From positions 2,216,001-2,280,000 of the forward strand of contig NZ_CP117229.1 in assembly GCF_028596125.1 (NCBI RefSeq): DNA of 64,000 bases, in the 5' to 3' direction. The translations under genes were made by a program, and so were the position numbers. The notes beneath the pieces are model-generated. The model saw nothing but the letters and a program-made list of their open reading frames with translations, had not been told where the DNA came from and did not search any database. Positions 36,938 to 46,825 of the stretch are shown piece after piece (the first letter of the stretch is position 1; each line of letters starts with the position of its first letter). Source of the DNA: Listeria innocua. GTDB lineage: Bacteria; Bacillota; Bacilli; Lactobacillales; Listeriaceae.

Positions 36938-38836
36938 TTATACTGTTGGTTTTTTGCGTAATACTCCGATTAATGCTGCACTTATTATAGTTCCAATCAC
37001 GATTGCGATAAGGTAGAACCATGGTTGAGATACTAAGAAGATAACAAATACGCCTCCGTGTGGTGCTAATACTTTAATATTTAAAAACATAACAATTGCC
37101 CCAGTTATTGCACTTCCTGCGATAAAACTTGGAATCATTCGAAGTGGATCTGCTGCTGCAAATGGGATGGCACCTTCTGTAATGAATGACGCGCCTAAAA
37201 TAGAGTTCGTTAGCCCTGCATCACGTTCTTGTGCAGTAAATTTGTTTCTAAAAACAAGAGTTGCTACGAATGTTGCTAGCGGTGGCACCATACCAGCAGC
37301 CATTGTAGCCGCCATAATCGCGCTACCACCTGTTGCAACGCTTGCTGCAAGCGTTCCAGTTGCAAAAATGTAAGCCGCTTTGTTAATTGGTCCACCTAAG
37401 TCAGCAGCCATCATTGCTCCTAAAAGTAAACCTAGAATAACCGCATTTGTTCCACTTAGACTATTTAAGAAGTCATTTAACCATGTATTTAATGCACTCA
37501 TTGGCACGTTTAATAGTAACATCAATAGTCCGACAATTAGTACAGATAGCACCGGATAAAATAGTACTACTTTAATGCCATCTAAAGTTTTTGGTAATTT
37601 TTTCAGCATAACTTTAATTAACTCGACTGCATAACCAGCAAGAAAACCACCTACTAAAGCGCCAAGGAAACCCGCTCCACCGACAGATGCAACACCACCT
37701 GCTACAAAACCGGCTACAAGCCCTGGTCTATCCGATATACTGTATGCGATATAACCCGCGAACACTGGAAGCATAAATCCGAATGCAACATCACCAATTT
37801 GTTTTAATAATGCTGGAATTTCGTTATATGATCCTAATTTTGCAAGTTGATCTTGTGGTACACCTAGAATTTGATCAAGCATAAATGCGATTGCAATTGC
37901 GATCCCGCCACCAATTACAAATGGTAACATATGAGAAACGCCGCTCATTAAATGTTTATAAATTTGTTGACCAATGGAAAGGCCATCTGTACTTTCTGTT
38001 GCTTCGCTACCCGATTCTGCTTTATAAACAGGTGCATTCCCAGAGATAGCTTCTTTAATAAGCTCTTCTGGTTTATGAATTCCTGCTGCAACTGGTTTTG
38101 CAATTAAATGTTTTCCATCAAAACGAGGCATATCAACTTGTACATCAGCTGCGATGATAACTCCATCAGCCTCAGCAATTTCTTTATCAGTTAAACGATT
38201 TTCCACACCTCTAGAACCATTTGTTTCTACTTTAATTCGAACGCCTAATTTGTTTGCTGTTTCTTGTAACTTTTCTGCAGCCATATAGGTATGTGCAATA
38301 CCAGTTGGACAAGCAGTAACCGCGACAACAGTTTTGCCAGTATCATTAGAAGATGTAGGAGCAACAACTGTTTCTTCTGCATCACCTTGCTCGTTGTTGA
38401 AGAGAGTGATTACATCGTCTGGTGTTTTTGCATCTTTTAACGATTGAACAAATGCTGGATGAACTAATAATCTTGAAAGTGCTGCTAAAGTTTCTAAGTG
38501 AGTTGCATTTGCACCATCTGGAGCCGCAATCATAAAGAACAAATGAGCAGGTTGACCATCTAAGGAGTTATAATCTAATCCTTTTTCACTTTTCGCAAAG
38601 ACTACAGTTGGTTCATTAACTGCTTTTGTTTTTGCATGTGGCATTGCAATTCCTTCGCCAACTCCAGTAGAGCTTTGGGCTTCACGGTTCATTATCGCTT
38701 CTTTAAAAAGTACCTCGTCATTAATTTTCCCGTTGCTTTTAAGTGAAGCAATCATTTCATCAATGGCAGCTTCTTTTGTTGTAGCTTGTAATGACATAAT
38801 CATAACGTCTTTGCTGAGTAAGTCTGTAATTCTCAT
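36938..38836 (-). CDS. fruA: Fructose PTS transporter IIABC
   Basis: At 632 residues this is a fused fructose-specific permease. The IIA domain (~1-145) has the phospho-His in GIAMPHAKT. The IIB domain (~168-265) has the Cys in TACPTGIAHTY. The IIC domain (~290-620) has about nine helices. It imports fructose as fructose-1-phosphate. It starts one base after fruK and is third in a fruR-fruK-fruA operon. Confidence 0.95.
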   Translation of the reverse strand: MRITDLLSKDVMIMSLQATTKEAAIDEMIASLKSNGKINDEVLFKEAIMNREAQSSTGVGEGIAMPHAKTKAVNEPTVVFAKSEKGLDYNSLDGQPAHLFFMIAAPDGANATHLETLAALSRLLVHPAFVQSLKDAKTPDDVITLFNNEQGDAEETVVAPTSSNDTGKTVVAVTACPTGIAHTYMAAEKLQETANKLGVRIKVETNGSRGVENRLTDKEIAEADGVIIAADVQVDMPRFDGKHLIAKPVAAGIHKPEELIKEAISGNAPVYKAESGSEATESTDGLSIGQQIYKHLMSGVSHMLPFVIGGGIAIAIAFMLDQILGVPQDQLAKLGSYNEIPALLKQIGDVAFGFMLPVFAGYIAYSISDRPGLVAGFVAGGVASVGGAGFLGALVGGFLAGYAVELIKVMLKKLPKTLDGIKVVLFYPVLSVLIVGLLMLLLNVPMSALNTWLNDFLNSLSGTNAVILGLLLGAMMAADLGGPINKAAYIFATGTLAASVATGGSAIMAATMAAGMVPPLATFVATLVFRNKFTAQERDAGLTNSILGASFITEGAIPFAAADPLRMIPSFIAGSAITGAIVMFLNIKVLAPHGGVFVIFLVSQPWFYLIAIVIGTIISAALIGVLRKKPTV

Positions 38837-38837
38837 T

Positions 38838-39761
38838 TTAGTGCCTCCCTGTTATTTTAGTTATCTTCACTTGCGGTAATAATTCATTAATTAAATCTTT
38901 TTCTGCTAGATCTGTTGAAAATGCTGTTGCGCCCCCAGTTGCAACGCCTGCAGCAAATGATTTAACTGGATCCTTAGTTTTATCGAAAGTTCCAACGAAT
39001 CCAGCAATCATTGAATCACCAGCTCCAACTGAATTTTTAAGTTCTCCTTTTAAGGCATCAGCGAAATAAACATCTTCTCCTGTAAAAAGTAGAGCTCCGT
39101 CGCCAGCCATGGATACGATTACATGTTGTGCGCCTAATTCTAGGCATTTCTTTCCATAAGGAATGAGATCTTCTACACTATCTAACTTAACACCAAATAG
39201 TTCTGCCAGTTCGTGGTGATTTGGTTTAATAAGGATTGGACGATTTGGTAATGCATCTAGTAGTTCTTGTCCAGTCGTATCAATCATGAAGTTAGCTTGT
39301 TTTTCTTTACAGATTTGGATTATTTTATCGTAGAAATCATTTCCTAGTGAAGGTGGTACACTTCCAGATAGAATAACGATGTCACCAGCAGTTACCTTAT
39401 CCATCACTTCTAAAAATTCTTTGATTTCTTTTTCAGAGATTGCTGGGCCTAAACCATTAATTTCTGTTTCTTCTCCGTGTTTTAGTTTGATATTAATACG
39501 AGTATCGTCTTTTACTATTACAAAGCCAGTTTGTATGCCTTCATTTTTAAGCCAGTCTTTGATAAATCCACCTGTAAATCCGCCTAAAAACCCTGTAGCA
39601 AGGCTCGGTACGTTCAATTGATTTAAAACTCTGCTGACATTGATACCTTTGCCACCAGGTAATTTATAATCTTGTTTCATGCGATTAAGTTCGCCAAGTT
39701 TTAGTTGGTCGATTTGCACAATATAATCAATTGAAGGGTTTAAAGTAATTGTATAAATCAT
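38838..39761 (-). CDS. fruK: 1-phosphofructokinase
   Basis: This 307-residue PfkB-family kinase has the N-terminal signature GGKGINVSRVL near residue 37 and the C-terminal anion-hole motif VGAGDSMIAGF with the catalytic Asp near residue 249. It converts fructose-1-phosphate to fructose-1,6-bisphosphate. It overlaps fruR by 4 bases and is one base from fruA. Confidence 0.95.
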   Translation of the reverse strand: MIYTITLNPSIDYIVQIDQLKLGELNRMKQDYKLPGGKGINVSRVLNQLNVPSLATGFLGGFTGGFIKDWLKNEGIQTGFVIVKDDTRINIKLKHGEETEINGLGPAISEKEIKEFLEVMDKVTAGDIVILSGSVPPSLGNDFYDKIIQICKEKQANFMIDTTGQELLDALPNRPILIKPNHHELAELFGVKLDSVEDLIPYGKKCLELGAQHVIVSMAGDGALLFTGEDVYFADALKGELKNSVGAGDSMIAGFVGTFDKTKDPVKSFAAGVATGGATAFSTDLAEKDLINELLPQVKITKITGRH

Positions 39762-40510
39762 TTTTCTACCTCGATTATTTTAGTTTTTTGGATAAAGGAT
39801 TTTCTTACTTCTGAAGGAATATAGTCTGTTACAATAGTAGCTTCATCTATTGAAAACATTTTTGAAAAATTAACTTCATTGAATTTCGTATGGTCTGCTA
39901 CAACAAAAACGCGATCAGCACGCTCTTTGGCAGCACGTTTTACAAATGCTTCTTCCATATCTGGTGTCGTATAGCCATGCTCCGGATGCATAGCGTTAGT
40001 TCCAATAAAAGCTTTGTCAAAATGATAATTTTTAATATTATCCAAGGCAACTGCGCCAATAATTGCTTTTGTATGCACTTTCATTTTGCCACCTAAAAGA
40101 TAAGCATCAATATTTTGACGAACTAGTTCTTCAATATGGGTTAGTCCATTTGTAACTACAGTAATATTTCGATTTGCTAAGTGAGTAATTAATTCCAGTG
40201 TCGTGGAGCCTGCATCTAAATAGATACAATCATTTTCTTCCACTAAACTAGCGCAATATGCTGCGATTTCTTTTTTACTTTGAATGTTTTTGAATGATTT
40301 CTCATTCATGCTTGGTTCTTGGTTATGAGAAATAACAAGTTTTGCACCACCGTGTACACGTTCGATTAATCCTTGTTCCTCTAATTCGATTAAATCACGA
40401 CGAATAGTTGACTCCGAGGTATCTAGCCCTTCAACTAATTCTTGTAATTTAATAACACCAAGCTTTTCAATACTCTCCATAATAAGTTGTTTTCGCTCTG
40501 CATTTAACAT
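39758..40510 (-). CDS. fruR: DeoR-family repressor of the fructose operon
   Basis: This 250-residue DeoR regulator has the N-terminal HTH in LQELVEGLDTSESTIRRDLIELE and the sugar-phosphate-binding domain with DAGSTTLEL and GxNAMHPEHGYTT. ATG 40510 follows GGAGGAG; the longer frame precedes that site. It heads the fru operon, and likely binds the ATTCATT-type repeats upstream, being relieved by fructose-1-phosphate. Confidence 0.9.
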   Translation of the reverse strand: MLNAERKQLIMESIEKLGVIKLQELVEGLDTSESTIRRDLIELEEQGLIERVHGGAKLVISHNQEPSMNEKSFKNIQSKKEIAAYCASLVEENDCIYLDAGSTTLELITHLANRNITVVTNGLTHIEELVRQNIDAYLLGGKMKVHTKAIIGAVALDNIKNYHFDKAFIGTNAMHPEHGYTTPDMEEAFVKRAAKERADRVFVVADHTKFNEVNFSKMFSIDEATIVTDYIPSEVRKSFIQKTKIIEVEK

Positions 40511-40532
40511 TCTTACTCCTCCATCCAAAGTT

Positions 40533-40605
40533 AGTTTATCATCTTTATCTTTCAAAATCAACCGTTTTCATCCAAAAACATTCATTTATAATCAAATTCA
40601 TTCAT
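40533..40605 (-). promoter_or_regulatory. Promoter and repeated operator of the fru operon
   Basis: Reverse-strand TTGATT (40561-40556) and TAAACT (40538-40533) are 17 bases apart. Just upstream lie direct repeats of ATGAATG-type sequence (40579-40586 and 40596-40605), likely FruR sites. Bases 40557-40570 read TGAAAACGGTTGAT on the reverse strand, a cre-like CcpA site with a degenerate right half. Confidence 0.6.
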
Positions 40606-40725
40606 ATTATATCATGAGAACCGCCGAAAACCTTCAAAATAGTTCAGATAGTTGTTTTCTTATACACTTTTTATTTTTAGCAGTATACTTAATTAGAAGC
40701 AATGTTCTATAGAGGAGGAATAAAA

Positions 40726-42051
40726 ATGAGTACTGAAATAACGTTTGATCAATTAGAAAGTTTTTCCAAAAAATGGCGTGAAAATCCTGATAAGTTGGTT
40801 TTCCAAGCTAGCATTATGAAAAATGGGATTAAAGCAGCAACAGAAAATCCTGTATCAAAAGCAACAGTACAACCGGTTTTTTCTCATGAGGTTCATACAG
40901 ATAAAGTTTCCAACCAACAGCAAAGTGGAAGATGTTGGATGTTTGCAGCATTAAATACGTTTCGACATAAATTAAATGGGACACTTGGTCTAAAAGATTT
41001 TGAGTTGTCGCAGAACTATACTAACTTTTGGGATAAATTAGAGAAAGCTAATTATTTTTTAGAGAACATTATTGAAACAGCGAATGAAGATGAGGATAGC
41101 CGATTAGTTTCATGGTTACTTGATACTCCTCAACAAGATGGTGGTCAGTGGGATATGCTTGTTTCGATTATTGAAAAATATGGGGTTGTTTCGAAATCTG
41201 CTATGCCTGAAACTTTTCAAAGTAGTAAGTCTGCGGATTTAAATCACCTATTAAATGAAAGACTTCGCACGGATGCAGTTATTTTGAGAAAAGCTGTTAA
41301 AGAGCAGAAAGATACTGCTGGATTGAAGGAAGAAATGCTTGCTGAAGTTTACCAGCTTTTAGTTATGACTCTGGGTGAACCGCCGAAAGTGTTTGATTTT
41401 GAATATCGAAATAAAGACAATGAGTTTAAACAAGATTTACAAATTACGCCTAAAGAATTTTATAAACGCTATGTAGATATGGATTTGAAGGATTATATCC
41501 CGCTTATCAATGCGCCAACTAAAGATAAACCTTTTAATCAAGCATTTACAGTCGATTATTTAGGAAATATTGTAAATGGGACGCCTATTAAGTATTTGAA
41601 TGTGGAAATGGATGTATTAAAAAAAGCCACCGCAGATCAAATCAAAGACGGTGAGACTGTTTGGTTCGGTTGTGATGTAGGTCAGCTTTCAGAACGAACT
41701 ACTGGTATTATGGATACAGATATTTTCTTGCTAAATCAGGCTTTTGGATTTAAAACAGCTATGACGAAAGCAGAACGCCTCGATTATAAACACAGTATGC
41801 TCACTCACGCGATGGTTCTAACTGGGGTTAACATTGTTAATAATGAAGTTAATCGTTGGAAAGTGGAAAATAGTTGGGGAGAAAAGATTGGTAACAATTG
41901 ATATTTTGTTGCTAGTGATGCTTGGATGGATGAGTTTACATTCCAAGTGGTTGTCCATAAAAAATATTTATCTAAAGAATTGATTGAAGCATTTAGCAAT
42001 GAGCCAATTGCGCTAAAACCTTGGGATCCAATGGGCTCGCTTGCACTTTAA
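40726..42051 (+). pseudogene. pepC: Aminopeptidase C interrupted by an in-frame TGA
   Basis: PepC is a cytosolic C1-family (bleomycin-hydrolase) cysteine aminopeptidase of 441 residues. ATG 40726 follows AGAGGAGG. The frame is conserved up to GNN, then meets TGA at 41899-41901. It continues in the same frame for 49 codons (YFVASDAWMDEF to MGSLAL) to TAA at 42049, giving exactly 441 codons if the TGA were sense, most simply a GGA-to-TGA change. The catalytic Cys (QSGRCWMF), His (THAMVL) and Asn (ENSWG) all lie before the stop. The missing ~50 residues include strands that pack the active site, so activity is doubtful. Confidence 0.9.
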
Positions 42052-42491
42052 ATTGTAAATTCTGAGATGATTTTGATTCCATTCATTTGAAAAAGAGCTG
42101 CTGCTACGCCGGTACCATCTTTTATTTTTCCAGAGAAGGTGCCGTCGTAAATAGCACAGCTTCCACAAGAAGGACTTTTTTCCTTCATAATTATTTGAGT
42201 AATACCGAGTTCTTTCATTTTAGTCAAAGTTAAACTCGCTCCGTTTTTATATTCTTCTGTTACATCTATTCCTTGATTATCCATTACTTTAGCGCGACCT
42301 AGCCAGACGTCTTTACCATCTCCACCTACTATTTCAGCTGGATTTCTTGGTATTTCCAAACCACCTGCAACTTCAGGACAAAAAGGAATCGCCTCTCCGT
42401 TTTCAACCATTTGTTTTATTTTGGTAATTTCTTTATCTTTCCCGTCATATCTACAGGCAATTCCTGCCAAACAAGCGCTTACGGCAATCAT
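42048..42491 (-). CDS. DUF523-family protein
   Basis: This 147-residue protein of the YbbK/DUF523 family has the N-terminal SACLAGIACRYDG and C-terminal SPSCG motifs with conserved cysteines that could coordinate metal or a cofactor. Function is uncertain. Its stop interlocks with the original pepC stop on a TTAA. Confidence 0.85.
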   Translation of the reverse strand: MIAVSACLAGIACRYDGKDKEITKIKQMVENGEAIPFCPEVAGGLEIPRNPAEIVGGDGKDVWLGRAKVMDNQGIDVTEEYKNGASLTLTKMKELGITQIIMKEKSPSCGSCAIYDGTFSGKIKDGTGVAAALFQMNGIKIISEFTI

Positions 42492-42528
42492 TTATATTCC
42501 TCCTTTATTTTTAAATTTATTTTAACAT

Positions 42529-42560
42529 AAAAAAGCTGCCACCACTTAAAGGCGACAGCT
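42529..42560 (-). terminator. Terminator of the psuK-psuG operon
   Basis: Reverse-strand AGCTGTCGCC and GGTGGCAGCT (imperfect) are followed by T6. Confidence 0.85.
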
Positions 42561-42570
42561 CTATTGATTA

Positions 42571-43482
42571 TTAGATATTTTGATAAGCTACGGCGATTTG
42601 AGTACCGATTAGTGCGTTGTGTTTTACTAGTTCGATATTTGCTTCTAAGCTCTTACCGTCTGTTAGTTCTTTTACTTTGCCAAGAAGGAATGGTGTAACG
42701 TCTTTTCCGTGGATGTGGTTTTCTTCTGCTTCTTTAAGTGCAGTTTGGATAACATCGTTAATTACTTTTTCATCCATTGCAAATTCTTCTGGGATTGGGT
42801 TTGTGATTACAGCGCCACCTTCAATTTTTAGATCCCATTTTGCTTTAAGGGACTCAGCGATAACTTCTGGAGCATCTGCACGTAATGTTAATTCTACATC
42901 GCTTGAACGAGTATAGAATGCTGGAAGTACGTCTGTTTGGTAACCAATTACTGGAACGCCTTTTGTTTCTAAGTATTCCATTGTTAAGTTTAAGTCTAAG
43001 ATAGATTTTGCTCCAGCACATACTACTGCTACATTTGTTTTCGCTAACTCTTCTAAATCAGCAGAAACGTCCATTGTTGTTTCGGCACCGCGGTGAACTC
43101 CGCCGATTCCACCAGTTACAAAGATACCGATTTCTGCTAATTCAGCACAGATCATCGTTGCAGCTACTGTTGTTGCTCCTAGTTGTTTTGTAGCAATAAG
43201 GTAGCCAATATCACGACGAGAAACTTTTGCTACATTGCTGCTTTTTGCAAATAGTTCTAGTTCTTCATCAGAAAGACCGATTTTAATTTTACCGTCGATT
43301 AAAGCGATTGTTGCAGGTACCGCGCCGTTATCACGGATAATTTGTTCTACGTCACGAGCCATTTCAACATTTTGTGGGTAAGGCATGCCGTGAGAGATGA
43401 TTGTGGATTCTAAGGCTACGATAGCTTTTCCTTCTGCTTTTGCTTGTTTTACTTCTTCGGATAATGATAGATAATTTTTCAT
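42571..43482 (-). CDS. psuG: Pseudouridine-5'-phosphate glycosidase
   Basis: This 303-residue protein of the IndA/PsuG family cleaves the C-glycosidic bond of pseudouridine-5'-phosphate to uracil and ribose-5-phosphate. Landmarks are [16 protein letters not shown] near the N terminus with the Glu and the active Lys in [18 protein letters not shown] and the Asp-bearing [10 protein letters not shown] follow. It overlaps the kinase gene by 4 bases, so it uses the product of that enzyme directly. Confidence 0.93.
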   Translation of the reverse strand: MKNYLSLSEEVKQAKAEGKAIVALESTIISHGMPYPQNVEMARDVEQIIRDNGAVPATIALIDGKIKIGLSDEELELFAKSSNVAKVSRRDIGYLIATKQLGATTVAATMICAELAEIGIFVTGGIGGVHRGAETTMDVSADLEELAKTNVAVVCAGAKSILDLNLTMEYLETKGVPVIGYQTDVLPAFYTRSSDVELTLRADAPEVIAESLKAKWDLKIEGGAVITNPIPEEFAMDEKVINDVIQTALKEAEENHIHGKDVTPFLLGKVKELTDGKSLEANIELVKHNALIGTQIAVAYQNI

Positions 43483-44597
43483 TTGAATTCCTCCAGATCT
43501 TTTTGTAGTTGGGATGTTGATAAATTTTGGCGAACAGTGTATTCAGATTCGAGTGTTCGCGCAGCATTTACGCTCCCTGCTTTTAAAATTTCTTGTAAAG
43601 ATTTTCCTTCTAACCATGCATAAATTACCGCAGAACAAAATGCATCTCCTGCTCCTGTCACATCTACAATGTTTTCAATGACAATAGCGGGTTCAAAGAT
43701 AATGCCTTCTGCGTTGTTTGCTGCAACTGCACCTTTACTGCCATTTGTAACGATGACATTTTTCACGCCTAAATCTAGCCATTTTTGTGCAGCTAAGCGC
43801 CAGTCTTCATCGTTTTCAATGGTCATTTCTAGGTGAGTTTCTGATTCGTCTCGGTTGCATATTAGCCAAGTCACGTGATCCAAGCGTTCTGGTAAATGAG
43901 ACATTTTAGGTGAGGAAACGGGTACCAAGACTAATGGGATGGAATTAATTTCGGCAAAACTCCCAAGGTATTCTAATGTTTCTTTTGGACAATTTAAATC
44001 GGCAATAATGGCGCTCGCTTGACTTAGCAAGCCTTCGTTTTTCGCTAGTACATCTGGGGTTAAGTGATCGTATGCATCCATGTCCGCTAGTGCAACGAGC
44101 AAATCTCCATTGTTTTCGAGTACGGCTGTATAAGAACCTGTTGCGATGCTTGGAAATGCAGTGACATAATCTAAGTTCATATATGTATTACTGGCATTTT
44201 TGACAGCTTCCCAGTCGGAGTCTGTTCCACAAGCAGTGAGTAATATAACTTCTTTTCCAAGGCGACCAAGGTTTTCACCAACGTTCCTAGCAACTCCGCC
44301 AGCACTTTGTGTTGAGCGCACCGGATTAGATGTAGCTAGCTGGGCCTTGTCTTTAATGTAAAACTTCCGATCGACGTTCGCTCCACCTATACAAACGATT
44401 TGTTTTGCTTCATTTAAAATATAGGCTTTTCCTAAAATGCGACCTTTTTTAATAAGGCCAGAAATAAGGTTCGCTACTGTCGGTCTTGATAAATCAAGTA
44501 TATCAGCAAGTTCTTGTTGAGAAATGTAAGGATTTTTACGGATGGAATTGAAAATTATCTCTTCCTTTTCGTTCATTTTCGCTTTATTATTCTCCAC
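43479..44597 (-). CDS. psuK: PfkB-family pseudouridine kinase with N-terminal HTH domain
   Basis: This ~372-residue fusion has a ~55-residue winged-helix HTH ([22 protein letters not shown]) and then a PfkB kinase with [28 protein letters not shown] and the catalytic [11 protein letters not shown]. Such HTH-PfkB fusions precede psuG in many Bacillota, and the kinase likely phosphorylates pseudouridine while the HTH may autoregulate. GTG 44597 follows GGAGGTG by about 9 bases. A good promoter overlapping a cre-like site is upstream. Confidence 0.85.
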   Translation of the reverse strand: MENNKAKMNEKEEIIFNSIRKNPYISQQELADILDLSRPTVANLISGLIKKGRILGKAYILNEAKQIVCIGGANVDRKFYIKDKAQLATSNPVRSTQSAGGVARNVGENLGRLGKEVILLTACGTDSDWEAVKNASNTYMNLDYVTAFPSIATGSYTAVLENNGDLLVALADMDAYDHLTPDVLAKNEGLLSQASAIIADLNCPKETLEYLGSFAEINSIPLVLVPVSSPKMSHLPERLDHVTWLICNRDESETHLEMTIENDEDWRLAAQKWLDLGVKNVIVTNGSKGAVAANNAEGIIFEPAIVIENIVDVTGAGDAFCSAVIYAWLEGKSLQEILKAGSVNAARTLESEYTVRQNLSTSQLQKDLEEFK

Positions 44598-44649
44598 GAT
44601 ATAATGCACCTCCATTCCAAACTTTTGTTTTAATTTCAAACACATGTTT

Positions 44650-44678
44650 ATTATATATGTAAATGCTTTCTTTTGCAA
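44650..44678 (-). promoter_or_regulatory. psuK promoter overlapping a cre-like site
   Basis: Reverse-strand TTGCAA (44678-44673) and TATAAT (44655-44650) are 17 bases apart, a near-consensus promoter. Bases 44657-44672 match the CcpA cre consensus with two mismatches and lie between the two elements, predicting carbon catabolite repression. Confidence 0.65.
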
Positions 44679-44680
44679 TC

Positions 44681-44724
44681 TAAAAAACGAAAATCCACTT
44701 CTTTTTAGGAAGAAAATTTTCGTT
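44681..44724 (-). terminator. Terminator of rsuA
   Basis: Reverse-strand AACGAAAAT and ATTTTCGTT arms with an additional inner stem are followed by T5. Confidence 0.85.
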
Positions 44725-44729
44725 TATCG

Positions 44730-45431
44730 TTATTTATTTTGAAGGATAAGCAGCTCGTTTTCAGTCAGTGGGCGGTATTCACCGAGTTCAAGAGAATCAT
44801 CTAGTTGTAAGTTCCCCATTGAAATTCGTTTTAAATAGCTGACTGTTTTCCCGCGAGCAGCGAACATTCTTTTCACTTGGTGGAATTTTCCTTCTTGGAT
44901 AGTTACTTTTATTTCGTTCGGAGTGATAATTTCTAAATGAGCTGGTTTACAGGTGTAGCCGTCATCGAGAGTGACGCCAGCACTGAAGGCTTCTACATCC
45001 TCTGCTGTAACATCGCCATCAATTTTAGCATAATATGTTTTATCAATATGCTTTTTAGGTGAAAGTAAATTGTGAGCGAGCGTGCCATCATTAGTTATAA
45101 TAAGTAATCCTTCTGTGTCTTTGTCCAAACGACCGACCGGAAATGGATTAGTGAGAGTGTCTTCTTGCTCGAGTAAATCAATGACGGTTTCTGACAGATT
45201 ATCCTCGGTTGCACTCACGACATTTTGGGGTTTATGAAGCATAAAATATACGAATTCTTGGTAAATGACAGGAGTTCCGTGAACAGTAACTTGATCTTTG
45301 TCTGGATTCACTTGGGTTTTACTGTCTTTTTGAATCGTTCCATTTACGACAACTGCCCCGGATTTAAGCAGTGGTTTCACTTCTTTACGACTCCCGAAAC
45401 CTGTGTGGGACAATAATTTATCTAAGCGCAT
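44730..45431 (-). CDS. rsuA: 16S rRNA pseudouridine synthase RsuA
   Basis: This 233-residue protein has an N-terminal S4 RNA-binding domain (MRLDKLLSHTGFGSRKEVKPL) and the RsuA-type catalytic motif GRLDKDTEGLLI with the active Asp near residue 103. It would make pseudouridine at a 16S rRNA site (516 in E. coli). It is monocistronic and adjacent to the pseudouridine salvage operon. Confidence 0.9.
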   Translation of the reverse strand: MRLDKLLSHTGFGSRKEVKPLLKSGAVVVNGTIQKDSKTQVNPDKDQVTVHGTPVIYQEFVYFMLHKPQNVVSATEDNLSETVIDLLEQEDTLTNPFPVGRLDKDTEGLLIITNDGTLAHNLLSPKKHIDKTYYAKIDGDVTAEDVEAFSAGVTLDDGYTCKPAHLEIITPNEIKVTIQEGKFHQVKRMFAARGKTVSYLKRISMGNLQLDDSLELGEYRPLTENELLILQNK

Positions 45432-45461
45432 GGTTTAGCTCCTTTTTTCTTTTATTGTAAC

Positions 45462-45493
45462 AAAAAAACGAAGATCCTTAAAGGCGCTCCGTT
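45462..45493 (-). terminator. Terminator of the tcy/sulfur operon
   Basis: Reverse-strand AACGGAGCGCCTT pairs with AAGGATCTTCGTT (two mismatches and one G-T) and runs into T7. Confidence 0.8.
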
Positions 45494-45502
45494 TTCTTTC
45501 TA

Positions 45503-46825
45503 TTATTTGATGTTGACGGCTTGTTTATTTTTTGGTATTTCAAGACCTAGGTTGCCTCTTAAGGTTGTGGCTGGATATTCGTTTCGGTACAATCCTCGAC
45601 TTTGCAAAAGCGGAATAACTTGCTCGACAAATGTTTCAAAAGTACCTGGGATGTCAGACGCGATGATAAATCCATCTGCCGCCTCATTTTGAAACCAAAT
45701 TTCGATTAAATCAGCTACTTGTTCTTTTGTTCCTATAAAAGGTGTTTTCGGGGTGGCTGCTTCGGTCGCTACTTGGCGCAGGGTTAGATTGCGCTCTTTT
45801 GCTTCTTTTTTGATTCGATCCGTCGTACTTTGAAAAGCATTTTTACCGATATCGCCAAGGTCGGGGAAAGGTTCATCTAGTTCAAATTGGCTTAAATCAT
45901 AATCATCGAAATAACGCGCGAGATAGGTGACGGCATTTTCAATCGGAATAAGATTGGCAAATTCAGTGTATTTCTGCTCGGCTTCTTCTAGAGTATCCGC
46001 TACAATTGGGCTAATGCCTGGGAAAATCCTGATCTCTGCTGCATTTCTGCCAGCTTTTTCAGCACGAGTTTTCACATCTTGATAGAATTGAATAGCTTCT
46101 TCAAGCGAATCTGAATGCGTAAAAATAGCTTCCGCGTTTTGGGCTGCAAAATCCCGACCTGTGCTAGATGCCCCCGCTTGGAAAACGACTGGTTCTCCTT
46201 GTTTGGAGCGGCCGATATTTAACGGTCCTTCCACTTGAAAATACTCACCTTGATGGTTCAAACGATGTAATTTTTCTGGATTAAAAAATTCGCCGGTTTC
46301 TTTATTATAGGTAAAAGCATCTTCTTCCCATGAATTCCATAGTCCGCGAACCACCTTTAAATGTTCTGCCGCAATGCTATATCGGTCACTGTGGGTTGGG
46401 AGATTTTTCTTGCTATGATTTCGTGCTGCTCCTTCTTGCGGAGAAGTGACCAAATTCCAGCCAGCTCGACCACCACTAATATGATCTAATGAGGAAAGTT
46501 GCCTTGCGAGCGTGAATGGTTCCGTAAATGATGTCGAAAATGTTCCAACTAGACCGATATTTTCTGTAGACTCTGCTAAAGCGGATAAAATAGTAATCGG
46601 CTCAAAACGATTAAGAAAATGCGGAATAGATTTTTCAGAAATAAAAAGACCATCAGCAATAAATACAAAACTAAATAGGCCTTGTTCTGCAATTTTTGCA
46701 CGAGTTTTATAAAAATCTAAATCTGTACTTGCTGCTGGGTTAATATCTGGGTGGCGCCAACCATCTGTTGTGCCGCCAACGCCGTGAATGATTGCGCCAA
46801 ACTGGATTGTATCTTTTCTAGTCAT
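45503..46825 (-). CDS. Flavin-dependent monooxygenase, NtaA/SnaA/YtnJ type
   Basis: This 440-residue LLM-class FMNH2-dependent monooxygenase matches Bacillus YtnJ in length. Landmarks are the opening IQFGAIIHGVGGTTDGWRHP, the SGGRAGWNLVTSP loop and FQAGASSTGRDFAA. These enzymes oxidise sulfur or nitrogen compounds with FMNH2 from a partner reductase, here probably the first gene of the operon. In Bacillus the matching operon degrades S-alkyl-cysteines after N-acetylation. It is the last gene, before the terminator. Confidence 0.88.
   Translation of the reverse strand: MTRKDTIQFGAIIHGVGGTTDGWRHPDINPAASTDLDFYKTRAKIAEQGLFSFVFIADGLFISEKSIPHFLNRFEPITILSALAESTENIGLVGTFSTSFTEPFTLARQLSSLDHISGGRAGWNLVTSPQEGAARNHSKKNLPTHSDRYSIAAEHLKVVRGLWNSWEEDAFTYNKETGEFFNPEKLHRLNHQGEYFQVEGPLNIGRSKQGEPVVFQAGASSTGRDFAAQNAEAIFTHSDSLEEAIQFYQDVKTRAEKAGRNAAEIRIFPGISPIVADTLEEAEQKYTEFANLIPIENAVTYLARYFDDYDLSQFELDEPFPDLGDIGKNAFQSTTDRIKKEAKERNLTLRQVATEAATPKTPFIGTKEQVADLIEIWFQNEAADGFIIASDIPGTFETFVEQVIPLLQSRGLYRNEYPATTLRGNLGLEIPKNKQAVNIK

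Noticed and set aside
44598-44678. N-terminal extension of the HTH-kinase
   Set aside because: Contains the promoter and ribosome-binding site; GTG 44597 fits better.
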